Source of the DNA: CAIKKV01 sp044346855
GTDB lineage: Bacteria > Verrucomicrobiota > Kiritimatiellia > CAIKKV01
DNA: 24,915 bases
Direction of reading: 5' to 3'
Assembly: GCA_044346855.1 (NCBI GenBank)
Contig: JBIIYJ010000043.1
Location: 1 to 24,915 of the forward strand
The notes beneath the pieces were generated by a model. The model was not told the origin of the DNA. It made no database searches and worked only from the letters and a program-made list of their open reading frames with translations. Position 1 is the first letter of the stretch; each line of letters opens with the position of its first letter. Below are positions 7,368 through 14,478 of this stretch, piece after piece. The translations under genes were made by a program, and so were the position numbers.

Positions 7368-8660
7368 TTACTTCTCGGTTTTCCGCTCTTCCTTGTCCCC
7401 ATCGTCGTCTACATCTTCATCTTCATCTTTGTCGTCATCTTCGTCGTTATCTTCGTCGTCCTCATCATCGTCCTCATCCTCGTCGTCCTCGTCCTCGTCT
7501 ACATCTTCGTCCTCATCGTCATCGTCATCGTCATCCTCGTCATCCTCATCGTCATCATCCTCATCGTCCTCGTCGTCATCCTCGTCGTCATCCTCGTCGT
7601 CCTCGCCATCGTCCTCGTCGTCGCCATCTTCCTCGCCATCATCCTCATCATCTTCGTCATCATCATCATCATCATCGCCATGGTCTTCTGCTTCGTCACT
7701 GTCGTCGCTTACGCTTTGGTCACTTTGGTCATTTTCGTCGCTTGCGCTTTGGTCACTTTCGTCACTTTCGTCACTTTCCCGCTCCGCCTGCCCGGATTCC
7801 TCCGCTTCAATGGCCAATCCGGACAGAAGCTCCATGGGCTTGGGAGGCGCCTTTTTCCGCTTGGGCCGGTGGGGCGCCGGCTGGATGGCGACTTCAGGGA
7901 TGGTGGGCAGCAGATCGGCAGGATCGAACGCCGAGATCTCGATGTCCCCGAATTCGGCCGACTGGCGGGCGCGGATCTGGTGCATGCGGACCAGTTCCAG
8001 AACCGCCAGGAAGGTGCAGGTGATCTCGTTGCGCGTAACGGCCTGGCCGAACAGCTCCGACAAGGTGAACCGCAGACCGGATCGGGTCCGCTTGATCAGG
8101 TCCTCGATCTTGTCAGCAACGGTGAAAGGGTCGTCGACGATGGTGCCGAACTCGGTGGCGCTCACCCGCTTCAGCGCGGCATTCAGCGCCGAAATCAGAT
8201 CGAACAGGCTGACCTCGTCGAGCCCCAGCCCGGGCTCCGGCTCGAAGACGGCGACCTCCCCGCCCCGGCCGAACATATTCTCCCGGGCCATGGACAACGC
8301 GTCCAGGTGGCGGGCCGCATCCTTGAATTTCTTGTATTCCAGCAGCTGCCGCACCAGGTCCCACCGGGGATCGACCTCCTCCTCCTCGATCTCGGGGCGC
8401 TCCTCGACGGGCAGCAGCATCCGGCTCTTGATCATCATGAGCGTCGCCGCCATCACGATGAACTCGCCGGCGATGTCGAGATCGAGCATCTGCATCAGCC
8501 CCAGATATTCGACATACTGGGTCGTGATGCGGTTGATCTCGATGTCGCAGATCTCGAGCTCGTCCTTCTTGATCAGGTACAAAAGCAGGTCGAGGGGGCC
8601 TTCGAACACCTCGAGGTCCACCTTGTAGTCCGCCGACGTCGTTGGAGGTCGATTCGTCAC
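7368..8660 (-). CDS. scpA: Segregation and condensation protein A with hyperacidic tail
   Basis: The kleisin subunit of the SMC complex. The N-terminal kleisin signature VFEGPLDLLLYLIKKDELEI is near residues 18-37 and the C-terminal winged helix (LAVLELVRMHQIRARQ) near 220-235; a Lys/Pro-rich linker follows. The usual protein would end near residue 260. Here it runs to 430 aa: residues 288-327 are Ser/Asp/Glu-rich with an 11-residue repeat, and about 89 of the last 103 residues are Asp or Glu, including 34 in a row (353-386). The start is a GTG at 8660 with AGGAGA four bases upstream, eight bases after trpS; no ATG lies in a suitable position. The frame stays open through the repeat tract, arguing for real coding. 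Confidence 0.92.
   Translation of the reverse strand: MTNRPPTTSADYKVDLEVFEGPLDLLLYLIKKDELEICDIEINRITTQYVEYLGLMQMLDLDIAGEFIVMAATLMMIKSRMLLPVEERPEIEEEEVDPRWDLVRQLLEYKKFKDAARHLDALSMARENMFGRGGEVAVFEPEPGLGLDEVSLFDLISALNAALKRVSATEFGTIVDDPFTVADKIEDLIKRTRSGLRFTLSELFGQAVTRNEITCTFLAVLELVRMHQIRARQSAEFGDIEISAFDPADLLPTIPEVAIQPAPHRPKRKKAPPKPMELLSGLAIEAEESGQAERESDESDESDQSASDENDQSDQSVSDDSDEAEDHGDDDDDDDEDDEDDGEEDGDDEDDGEDDEDDDEDDDEDDEDDDDEDDEDDDDDDDEDEDVDEDEDDEDEDDDEDDEDNDEDDDKDEDEDVDDDGDKEERKTEK
7390..7790. repeat. Asp/Glu-codon trinucleotide tract with 33-bp repeat in scpA
   Basis: On the plus strand this reads as long runs of (T/A)C(G/A)TC-type triplets, i.e. GAN codons on the coding strand. At its scpA-proximal edge a 33-bp imperfect repeat starts at about 7704 and 7737, encoding two copies of an 11-residue Ser/Asp/Gln unit. 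The tract is purely triplet-periodic, so slippage would add or remove residues without breaking the frame. On the opposite strand it produces spurious poly-Ser and poly-Val frames. Confidence 0.85.
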
Positions 8661-8668
8661 ACGGTCTC

Positions 8669-9631
8669 CTACTTCACGCCCATCAGGCGGCGGACGCGCT
8701 CCAGCGTTTTGCGGGCCTCGAGCCGCGCGCGCTCCGCCCCGCGGCTCAGGACGGACTCCACGTAATCGGGCTGGGCCGCCAGCTCGGCGCGCCTTTTGCG
8801 GAACGGCTCGAACCGGGTCCAGAAGATCTCGAACAGCGCCTTCTTGGCCTCCCCGTACCCCATGCCCCCGGCGCGGTACCGGTCCGCCAGCGCCTCCCGC
8901 TCGGCGTCCGTCGCGAAGAGCTTGTAGAGGGCGAACACGGTGTCCGTGTCCGGGTTCTTCGGACTCTCCAGCGGGGTGCTGTCGGTGATGATGGACATGA
9001 CCCGCTTGCGGGTCTTCTTCTCCTCGCCGAAAATCTCGATCGTGTTGTCGTAGGACTTCGACATCTTCTGCCCGTCGATGCCCGGCACCACGGCCACGGA
9101 ATCCTGGATGAAGGGCTCCGGAATGGTGAACACCTCGCCGAACTGGTTGTTGAACCGGATGGCGATGTCGCGGGTGACCTCCAGATGCTGCTTCTGGTCC
9201 TTTCCGACCGGCACCAGGTTGGACTGGTAGGCCAGGATGTCGGCGGCCATCAGCACCGGGTAGGCGAACAGGCCGTGCGACGGCACGATCCCCTTGTCCA
9301 CCTTGTCCTTGAAGGAGTGGCAGCGCTCCAGGAGCCCCATGGTGGTGACGCAGGACAGGTACCAGGTCAACTCGCAGACCTCGGGTACGTCGCTCTGCCG
9401 GAAAAAAACCGTTCTTTCCGGGTCCAGCCCGCAGGCCAGGAAATCCAGCGCCACGTCATGCGTGTTGTCGCGCAGCACCTGGGGGTCCGACACCGTCGTG
9501 AGGGCATGGAAATTGGCGATGAAAAGATAGGCCTCGCCCTTGAGCTGGAGCTCCAGGGCCGGCTTCATCATGCCGAAATAATTGCCCAGGTGCAGCTTCC
9601 CCGAGGGCTGGATGCCCGACAAAATCCTCAT
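8669..9631 (-). CDS. trpS: Tryptophanyl-tRNA synthetase
   Basis: A class I aminoacyl-tRNA synthetase charging tRNA-Trp, 320 aa from the chosen start, close to the usual 325-340. ILSGIQPSGKLHLGN opens the Rossmann fold with the HIGH-equivalent HLGN (14-17), GKDQKQHLE follows mid-domain, and KMSKS is at 189-193. The ATG at 9631 is preferred to an upstream in-frame start because it has GGGAGGAG five bases before it and the family begins at this residue. It is the first gene of the ten-gene unit, with a promoter about 55 bases upstream. The trpS-scpA-scpB order is a recognisable bacterial arrangement. Confidence 0.95.
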   Translation of the reverse strand: MRILSGIQPSGKLHLGNYFGMMKPALELQLKGEAYLFIANFHALTTVSDPQVLRDNTHDVALDFLACGLDPERTVFFRQSDVPEVCELTWYLSCVTTMGLLERCHSFKDKVDKGIVPSHGLFAYPVLMAADILAYQSNLVPVGKDQKQHLEVTRDIAIRFNNQFGEVFTIPEPFIQDSVAVVPGIDGQKMSKSYDNTIEIFGEEKKTRKRVMSIITDSTPLESPKNPDTDTVFALYKLFATDAEREALADRYRAGGMGYGEAKKALFEIFWTRFEPFRKRRAELAAQPDYVESVLSRGAERARLEARKTLERVRRLMGVK

Positions 9632-9684
9632 ACCCACTCCTCCCGGCGGGACGCCCCCGCAAAGCCATGGCCTCAAAACGGTTA

Positions 9685-9712
9685 ATCATACGCAAGAGCC
9701 CCCTCCGGACAA
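9685..9712 (-). promoter_or_regulatory. Predicted sigma70 promoter of the trpS operon
   Basis: On the minus strand TTGTCC (9712-9707), a 16-base spacer and TATGAT (9690-9685) precede trpS. The expected transcript start near 9678 gives a leader of about 47 bases containing the strong GGGAGGAG site. This is the only good promoter-like match I found upstream of the ten-gene unit. No T-box or attenuator hairpin is apparent. Confidence 0.5.
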
Positions 9713-9766
9713 AGCAAAAAGTGCGGCCTGAACGGACCTTGCTTCGCCTGATCTTCCGTTTGGCCG

Positions 9767-9796
9767 TTGACAGCGCTCGGGGGGCTCTGCCATAAT
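9767..9796 (+). promoter_or_regulatory. Predicted promoter of apgM, leaderless geometry
   Basis: A consensus TTGACA (9767-9772), an 18-base spacer and CATAAT (9791-9796) lie directly before the ATG at 9806, leaving only nine bases between the -10 box and the start codon. Transcription should begin about three bases before the ATG, and no Shine-Dalgarno exists there. Confidence 0.65.
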
Positions 9797-9805
9797 TAAT
9801 AATTC

Positions 9806-10996
9806 ATGATTTCTCATCCTAAAACCATTCTATTCCTGGGCGACGGCATGGCCGACGAACCGGTTGCGGCCCTCGGCGGGCGGACCCCGCTCCAGGCGGC
9901 CTGCAAGCCGGCCATGGATTCCATCGCCCGCGCCGGCCGCAGCGGCTCCCTGCTGACCCTGCCGGAAGGCTACCCGACCTCCAGCGACGTGGCCAACATG
10001 TCCGTCCTAGGCTGCGACCTGAAAACCGAGATGTGCGGCCGAGGCCCCCTCGAGGCCGCCAGCCAGGGCATCGTCATGGGCCCCGACGACGTCTGCTTCC
10101 GCATGAACCTGGTGTCGGTGAACGAATCCGGCATCCTGACCGATTTCTCGGGCGGCCACATCGCCCAGGCCGACGCCGAGGCGGCGATCGCCCTGCTCAA
10201 CAAGTCCCTCGGCTCGAAACAGGTCCGCTTTTACCCCGGCGTCAGCTACCGCAACCTGCTGGTGCTCTCGGGTCCCGAGTTCTGCTCCGCGGTCAAATGC
10301 GGCAAGCCCGACGACAATCACGGTAACCCGGTCCGGGACAATCTCCCGCGCGCCGCCGCGGCCCAGGGCGAGGCCACGGCCCGCAAGCTCGTCGAACTGA
10401 TGATCGCCGCGGCGGCCCTGCTCAAGGGGCGGACCGCGAACGGCATCTGGCCCTGGAGCGGCGGCAAGCCCGGCTCCATGCGCAAGCTGACCGAGCGGTT
10501 CGGCATCAGCGCCGCCGTCATCTCCGCGGTGGACGTCATCAACGGCCTCGGCCGCTGCCTGGGCATGGACGTGGTCCGGGTGCCCGGCGCCACCGGCTAT
10601 ATCGACACGAATTACGAGGGCAAGGCCGACGCGGCGCTCGACGCCATCCGGACCCACGACTTCGTCTTCGTCCACGTGGAAGCCATCGACGAAGTCAGCC
10701 ACGCCCAGGATCTGGCGCTGAAAATGAAGACGATCGAGGAATTCGACCGCCGCCTCATCGCCCGGGTCCTGGCGAAGGCGGACAAGGGCATCGCCTACGC
10801 GGTCCTGCCGGACCATCCCGTCCCGCTTTCCAGCGGCAAGCATACCCGCACGCCAGTCCCTCTTTCGGTAAGCCGGCCGGACTGGACGCCGGACGGCACG
10901 CCGGCGTTCGATGAAATCGTCTGCCCGAAAGGCGCCCTGGGCGCCCTGAAGGGCGACGGGCTGATGCGCCTGCTGTTCGGCGCTCCCAAATTCTAG
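9806..10996 (+). CDS. apgM: Cofactor-independent phosphoglycerate mutase, archaeal type
   Basis: Interconverts 3- and 2-phosphoglycerate in glycolysis without bisphosphoglycerate. The 396-aa protein belongs to the alkaline-phosphatase superfamily: the metal-binding GDGMAD is at 12-17, the nucleophile region SSDVANMSVLG has the candidate Ser60, FVHVEAIDEVSHAQD carries mid-protein metal ligands, and LPDHPVPLSSGKH is the C-terminal metal motif. Length and motifs fit the short archaeal/bacterial ApgM group rather than the ~510-aa GpmI. In some archaeal-type members the threonine before D-H is altered; here it is Pro-Asp-His. The gene stands alone, divergent from trpS and convergent with lolD, whose stop is six bases away. 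Confidence 0.9.
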   Translation: MISHPKTILFLGDGMADEPVAALGGRTPLQAACKPAMDSIARAGRSGSLLTLPEGYPTSSDVANMSVLGCDLKTEMCGRGPLEAASQGIVMGPDDVCFRMNLVSVNESGILTDFSGGHIAQADAEAAIALLNKSLGSKQVRFYPGVSYRNLLVLSGPEFCSAVKCGKPDDNHGNPVRDNLPRAAAAQGEATARKLVELMIAAAALLKGRTANGIWPWSGGKPGSMRKLTERFGISAAVISAVDVINGLGRCLGMDVVRVPGATGYIDTNYEGKADAALDAIRTHDFVFVHVEAIDEVSHAQDLALKMKTIEEFDRRLIARVLAKADKGIAYAVLPDHPVPLSSGKHTRTPVPLSVSRPDWTPDGTPAFDEIVCPKGALGALKGDGLMRLLFGAPKF

Positions 10997-11002
10997 CCGC
11001 CC

Positions 11003-11683
11003 TCAGCCCTCGATCCGCCCGTCCTTCATCCGGATCGTCCTCATGCAGGCCGCCGCCACCTCGGCGTTATGGGTCACGATCACCAGCGTGCGCATCCTGC
11101 TTTCCGCCAGCTTGAACAGGCAGTCCAGTACGTGGGAGCCGGTCCGGCTGTCCAGACTGCCGGTCGGCTCGTCGGCCAGCAGGATGTCCGGGTCGTTGAT
11201 CAGCGCCCGGGCCAGCGCCACGCGCTGCTGCTCGCCGCCCGACAGTTCCAGGGGCGTGTGATTCCACCGGTTCTCCAGGCCCACCGTCCTCAGGAGCGCC
11301 AGGCAGCGCTCGCGGATATCGGCCGGAGGCCGCCCAAGCGCCATGGAGGGCAGCATCACGTTTTCAAGCACGTCGAGCTCGGGCAGCAGGTGATAGGACT
11401 GGAAGACGAAGCCGATGCGCCGGGCCCGCAGCTCCGAGCGCGCGGCGGACGACATCCCATAGACATCGCGCCCCTGGAACGACACGCGGCCGGTGGTCGG
11501 ATTCTGGAGCCCCCCCAGGATATGAAGCAGCGTGCTTTTGCCGGCCCCGCTGGGGCCCACGATGGCGACCCGCTCCCCCCGTTCCACGGCCAGCGAAACG
11601 CCCTCCAGCACGGGAAGGGTCTTCCCGGCCAGCGTGTAGGCCATGCCGATGGTCTCGGCCGAAATGAAGGATGGCTCGCTCAT
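11003..11683 (-). CDS. lolD: Lipoprotein-releasing system ATP-binding protein
   Basis: The ABC ATPase that, with the LolC/E membrane protein, drives extraction of outer-membrane lipoproteins from the inner membrane. It is 226 aa with Walker A GPSGAGKST (43-51), signature LSGGEQQR (147-154), Walker B ILLADE (167-172), and the H-loop in VTHN. A MacB-type export ATPase is the alternative family reading; the neighbour settles it. The ATG at 11683 overlaps the permease stop; a long in-frame upstream extension (to 12754) is a shadow inside the permease gene. The last gene of lysS-lolC/E-lolD. Confidence 0.92.
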   Translation of the reverse strand: MSEPSFISAETIGMAYTLAGKTLPVLEGVSLAVERGERVAIVGPSGAGKSTLLHILGGLQNPTTGRVSFQGRDVYGMSSAARSELRARRIGFVFQSYHLLPELDVLENVMLPSMALGRPPADIRERCLALLRTVGLENRWNHTPLELSGGEQQRVALARALINDPDILLADEPTGSLDSRTGSHVLDCLFKLAESRMRTLVIVTHNAEVAAACMRTIRMKDGRIEG

Positions 11684-12912
11684 TCGCTCCTCAGCGCTTC
11701 GACGGGGTCCAGCCGCGCCGCCCGCCAGGCCGGAATCAGGCCCGCCAGCGTGCAGATGACGATCACGGACAGGGACACCACGCCGACGTCGAACAGCGTG
11801 GTCCGCGACGGGATCTGGCTCAGGTGATAAAGCTCTCGCGGCAGCAGTTCCATCTGGAACGTGTCGGAAATCCAGCCCAGCAGGTCGTTGCGGTAGCGGA
11901 GCATCAGCATCCCGAAACCGACCCCCGCCGCCGTGCCGGCCAGCCCCTGCGAAAAGCCCAGCACGAAAAAGATGTTCATCACCTGCCGCGTGGGAAATCC
12001 CATCGCTTTCAGAAGCCCCACTTCCTTCGTCTTCTGGACCGCCAGCGTGATCAGCGTGTTGGTGATGCCGAAGGCCGCCACCACGGCGATGAAGATCAGC
12101 AGGAAGAACATGATATTCTTTTCGACCCGCAAGGCGCCGAAAAGCTGCGCGTTCTGCTCCATCCAGGTGCTGACCTCGTACCGTCCGCCCAGCGCGTTGC
12201 GGATGCCCTCCGCCACGAGCGCCGCCTTCTCGGGATCCCGGGTCATGACGTTGATGGCATGCACGCCGTCCTGCAGCCCGTGCACGTCCCGCGCCGTCTC
12301 CAGCGTGGTGACGAGAAAATGCATGTCGTAATCGTACATCCCCACCGAGAAAATGCCCGTCACCGTCAGCTCCTCGGGCAGGCGGATCTCGTCGCCGCTC
12401 AGGAAACTGGCCGGGGAATTGACCAGGAGCGTGTCGCCCACGACGATTCCCATGGCATCGGCCAGGTCGCGCCCCACCACGACTTCGCCCCGCCCCGCGG
12501 GAAACGCGCCGGCGTCCAGGCTGCTCGGAATCCGGCTCACCCGCGGCTCCAGCGCGGGATCCACACCGCGCAGCAGCGGGGTGTAGACCGTGCCCCGGTG
12601 GCGGAGCATGACGGGCCCCTGGATGTAGGGCGCGGCGGCGCTTACCCCCGGCACCGACTCGATCGGCCCCAGCAGCACCCCGGGGTCCCGCACGACCCCC
12701 CCGCGCTCGCCGACCGTGACATGCGAGTTGAAACTCAGGATCTTCTCCTGCCACATGTCGTCGAACCCCGTCATGACCGACAGGACGATGACCAGCAGCG
12801 CCACCCCCAGCAGCACGCCCAGCAGCGACAGCAGGGTGACGACGGAGAAGTACGAGCGTTTCGGTTTCAGGTACTTGAGCGCGAGGAACAGGGAGAACGG
12901 CAGCGGGCTCAT
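11680..12912 (-). CDS. Lipoprotein-releasing system permease (LolC/LolE family)
   Basis: A 410-aa inner-membrane protein with the four-helix LolC/E-MacB layout: TM1 about 22-48, a large periplasmic MacB-like domain about 50-260, then TM2 267-290, TM3 312-338 and TM4 374-396. The conserved KTKEVGLLKAMG cytoplasmic segment that contacts the ATPase follows TM2, and the protein ends in the typical DPVEALRSE. Only one permease gene is present, so it probably acts as a homodimer (LolF-like) with LolD; this is an inference. It starts by overlapping the lysS stop. The lysS-lol linkage occurs in many Gram-negative lineages. Confidence 0.9.
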   Translation of the reverse strand: MSPLPFSLFLALKYLKPKRSYFSVVTLLSLLGVLLGVALLVIVLSVMTGFDDMWQEKILSFNSHVTVGERGGVVRDPGVLLGPIESVPGVSAAAPYIQGPVMLRHRGTVYTPLLRGVDPALEPRVSRIPSSLDAGAFPAGRGEVVVGRDLADAMGIVVGDTLLVNSPASFLSGDEIRLPEELTVTGIFSVGMYDYDMHFLVTTLETARDVHGLQDGVHAINVMTRDPEKAALVAEGIRNALGGRYEVSTWMEQNAQLFGALRVEKNIMFFLLIFIAVVAAFGITNTLITLAVQKTKEVGLLKAMGFPTRQVMNIFFVLGFSQGLAGTAAGVGFGMLMLRYRNDLLGWISDTFQMELLPRELYHLSQIPSRTTLFDVGVVSLSVIVICTLAGLIPAWRAARLDPVEALRSE

Positions 12913-14351
12913 GCGTCCTTCCGGGGCCTGAGCTGCGGGAACAGCACGATGTCGCGGATCGCCTCGACCCCGTTCAGGATCATGGCCAGCCGGTCGATGC
13001 CGACCCCCATCCCGCCGGCCGGCGGCATGCCGTGCTCCAGGGCGGTCAGGAAATCCTCGTCGATCTTCTGCACGTCCAGCCCGGCCTGCCGCGAGAACGC
13101 CTCGCGCTGCCGGAGCGGGTCGTTCATCTCGGTGTAGGCCGGCGCAACCTCCTGACCGCGGATGACCAGCTCGAACACGTCCACGACCGTCGGGTCGTCC
13201 TCGCAGGGCTTGGCCAACGGCACCAGCGGCGCCGGGATGCGAGTTACGAAGGTCGGCTGCATCAGCGACTTTTCAACCAGCTTCTCATAGACTTCGTGCG
13301 TGATCAGCAGGTGGTCCCAGTCCGGCGCCACGTCCAAGCCCGCGGCCTGGGCCTTCGTGCGGACGACTTCCACCGGCAACTCGAACCAGTCGGCCCCCAT
13401 CCTCTCGCGGACGAGGTCGCGGTAGGTCACCTCGCGCCAGGGCAGGGTGAAGTCGATGGCCTGCTCCCCTTCCCCGACCTTGAGGCCGCCGAACACGTTG
13501 ACGGCCACGCGCGTGATGAGCCCCTCGATCAGGACCTTCATGCGGCGCACGTCGCCGTAGGCCTCGTAGATCTCGAGCATCGTGAACTCGGGATTGTGCG
13601 TCCGGTCGAGCCCTTCGTTCCGGAAATTGCGGTTGAGCTCGAAAACCTTGTCGAACCCGCCCACCAGCAGTCGCTTGAGGTAGAGCTCGGGGGCGATGCG
13701 CATGACCATGTCCGTGGCCAGGGCGTTGTAGCGGGTGACGAACGGCCTCGCGGCCGCCCCGCCCGCCTGGGACTGCATCATGGGCGTTTCCACTTCCAGG
13801 AAACCCTCCCCGTGCAGATAGTCGCGGATCTCGCGGATCATGGCGATCCGGCGGTTGAACACGGTGCGGGTTTCGGGATTGGCCACCAGGTCCAGATACC
13901 GCTGCCGGTACCGCTGCTCGGTGTCCTTGAGCCCGTGGAACTTCTCGGGAAGGGGCAGCAGCGCCTTGCCCAGCAGCTCCCACCGCTTCACCTTCACGGT
14001 CTTTTCGCCCGTGCGGGTCAGGAACAGGGCTCCCTCGACGCCGACATGGTCGCCCGCGTCGAGATACTTGAAGGCCTCGTAGGCGGCGTCGCCGATCTCG
14101 TTCTTCTGGACGTAGATCTGGAACTTGCCGGTGCCGTCGGTCAGCGTGCAGAACGCGCTCTTGCCCATGTTGCGGATCAGGAGCAGGCGGCCGGCGATTT
14201 GCACGGCCTTGCCCTCCTCGAACGCCTCGGCCACCTCGGCCAAGCGGGTGCGGGCAAAGGCGCGGCCGAAGGGCTGATAGCCCAGTTCTTCCAGCTTCTT
14301 CATGTTCGCGAGCCGCTGCTCGCGGAATTCGTTCTGTTCCGGATCCGTCAT
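12909..14351 (-). CDS. lysS: Lysyl-tRNA synthetase, class II
   Basis: Charges tRNA-Lys. The 480-aa protein has an N-terminal OB-fold anticodon-binding domain (about 45-150) and a class II catalytic domain. Motif 2 is visible as FRNEGLD (243-249) followed by HNPEFTMLEIYEAY, and motif 3 as GMGVGIDRLAMIL near 447-459. Family length is normal. The ATG at 14351 is chosen for its AGGAGA site five bases upstream, though a 21-residue in-frame extension exists. It heads the three-gene lysS-lolC/E-lolD unit and is divergent from the GH35 gene across a 127-base spacer. Confidence 0.95.
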   Translation of the reverse strand: MTDPEQNEFREQRLANMKKLEELGYQPFGRAFARTRLAEVAEAFEEGKAVQIAGRLLLIRNMGKSAFCTLTDGTGKFQIYVQKNEIGDAAYEAFKYLDAGDHVGVEGALFLTRTGEKTVKVKRWELLGKALLPLPEKFHGLKDTEQRYRQRYLDLVANPETRTVFNRRIAMIREIRDYLHGEGFLEVETPMMQSQAGGAAARPFVTRYNALATDMVMRIAPELYLKRLLVGGFDKVFELNRNFRNEGLDRTHNPEFTMLEIYEAYGDVRRMKVLIEGLITRVAVNVFGGLKVGEGEQAIDFTLPWREVTYRDLVRERMGADWFELPVEVVRTKAQAAGLDVAPDWDHLLITHEVYEKLVEKSLMQPTFVTRIPAPLVPLAKPCEDDPTVVDVFELVIRGQEVAPAYTEMNDPLRQREAFSRQAGLDVQKIDEDFLTALEHGMPPAGGMGVGIDRLAMILNGVEAIRDIVLFPQLRPRKDA

Positions 14352-14411
14352 GGCTTTCTCCTGAAAGCGGCCATTTTCGCCGTTCCGCCCTCCCGATTCA
14401 AGATCAGAATA

Positions 14412-14431
14412 CAAACCAACTATTTGGCTTG
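14412..14431. promoter_or_regulatory. Palindrome in the lysS/GH35 divergent spacer, possible operator
   Basis: CAAACCAA (14412-14419), a CTAT centre and TTGGCTTG (14424-14431) form an 8+8 inverted repeat with one mismatch. It sits where a repressor could block the GH35 promoter. No regulator gene lies nearby, so the role is a guess. Confidence 0.35.
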
Positions 14432-14457
14432 AGCTGACGGCGCCTTCTTCCCATCAT
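14429..14457 (+). promoter_or_regulatory. Weak predicted promoter of the GH35 gene
   Basis: TTGAGC (14429-14434), a 17-base spacer and CATCAT (14452-14457) are 4/6 matches each. The -35 box overlaps the right arm of the 14412-14431 palindrome. The start codon at 14479 has an AGGAGA site, so this gene has a conventional leader. Confidence 0.35.
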
Positions 14458-14478
14458 GAGGGTTTTAGGAGAAAGCCC

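Noticed and set aside
7390..7700. CRISPR-like or satellite array
   Set aside because: The period is three bases, there are no repeat-spacer units, and the tract is in frame within scpA.
7192..8765. Long plus-strand frames rich in poly-Ser and poly-Val/Ile
   Set aside because: They are antisense readings of the scpA/scpB genes through the Asp/Glu codon tract; the minus strand encodes recognisable ScpA and ScpB.
10985..11010. Bidirectional terminator between apgM and lolD
   Set aside because: The stops are six bases apart and I see no convincing stem with a T-run.
11003..12754. A 583-aa fusion protein ending in an ABC ATPase
   Set aside because: Only the last 226 residues are protein-like (LolD); the upstream part is another frame of the LolC/E gene, which is itself clearly coding.
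11671..13137. 488-aa plus-strand frame opposite lolC/E and lysS
   Set aside because: Antisense shadow; both genes beneath it have full family motifs on the minus strand.
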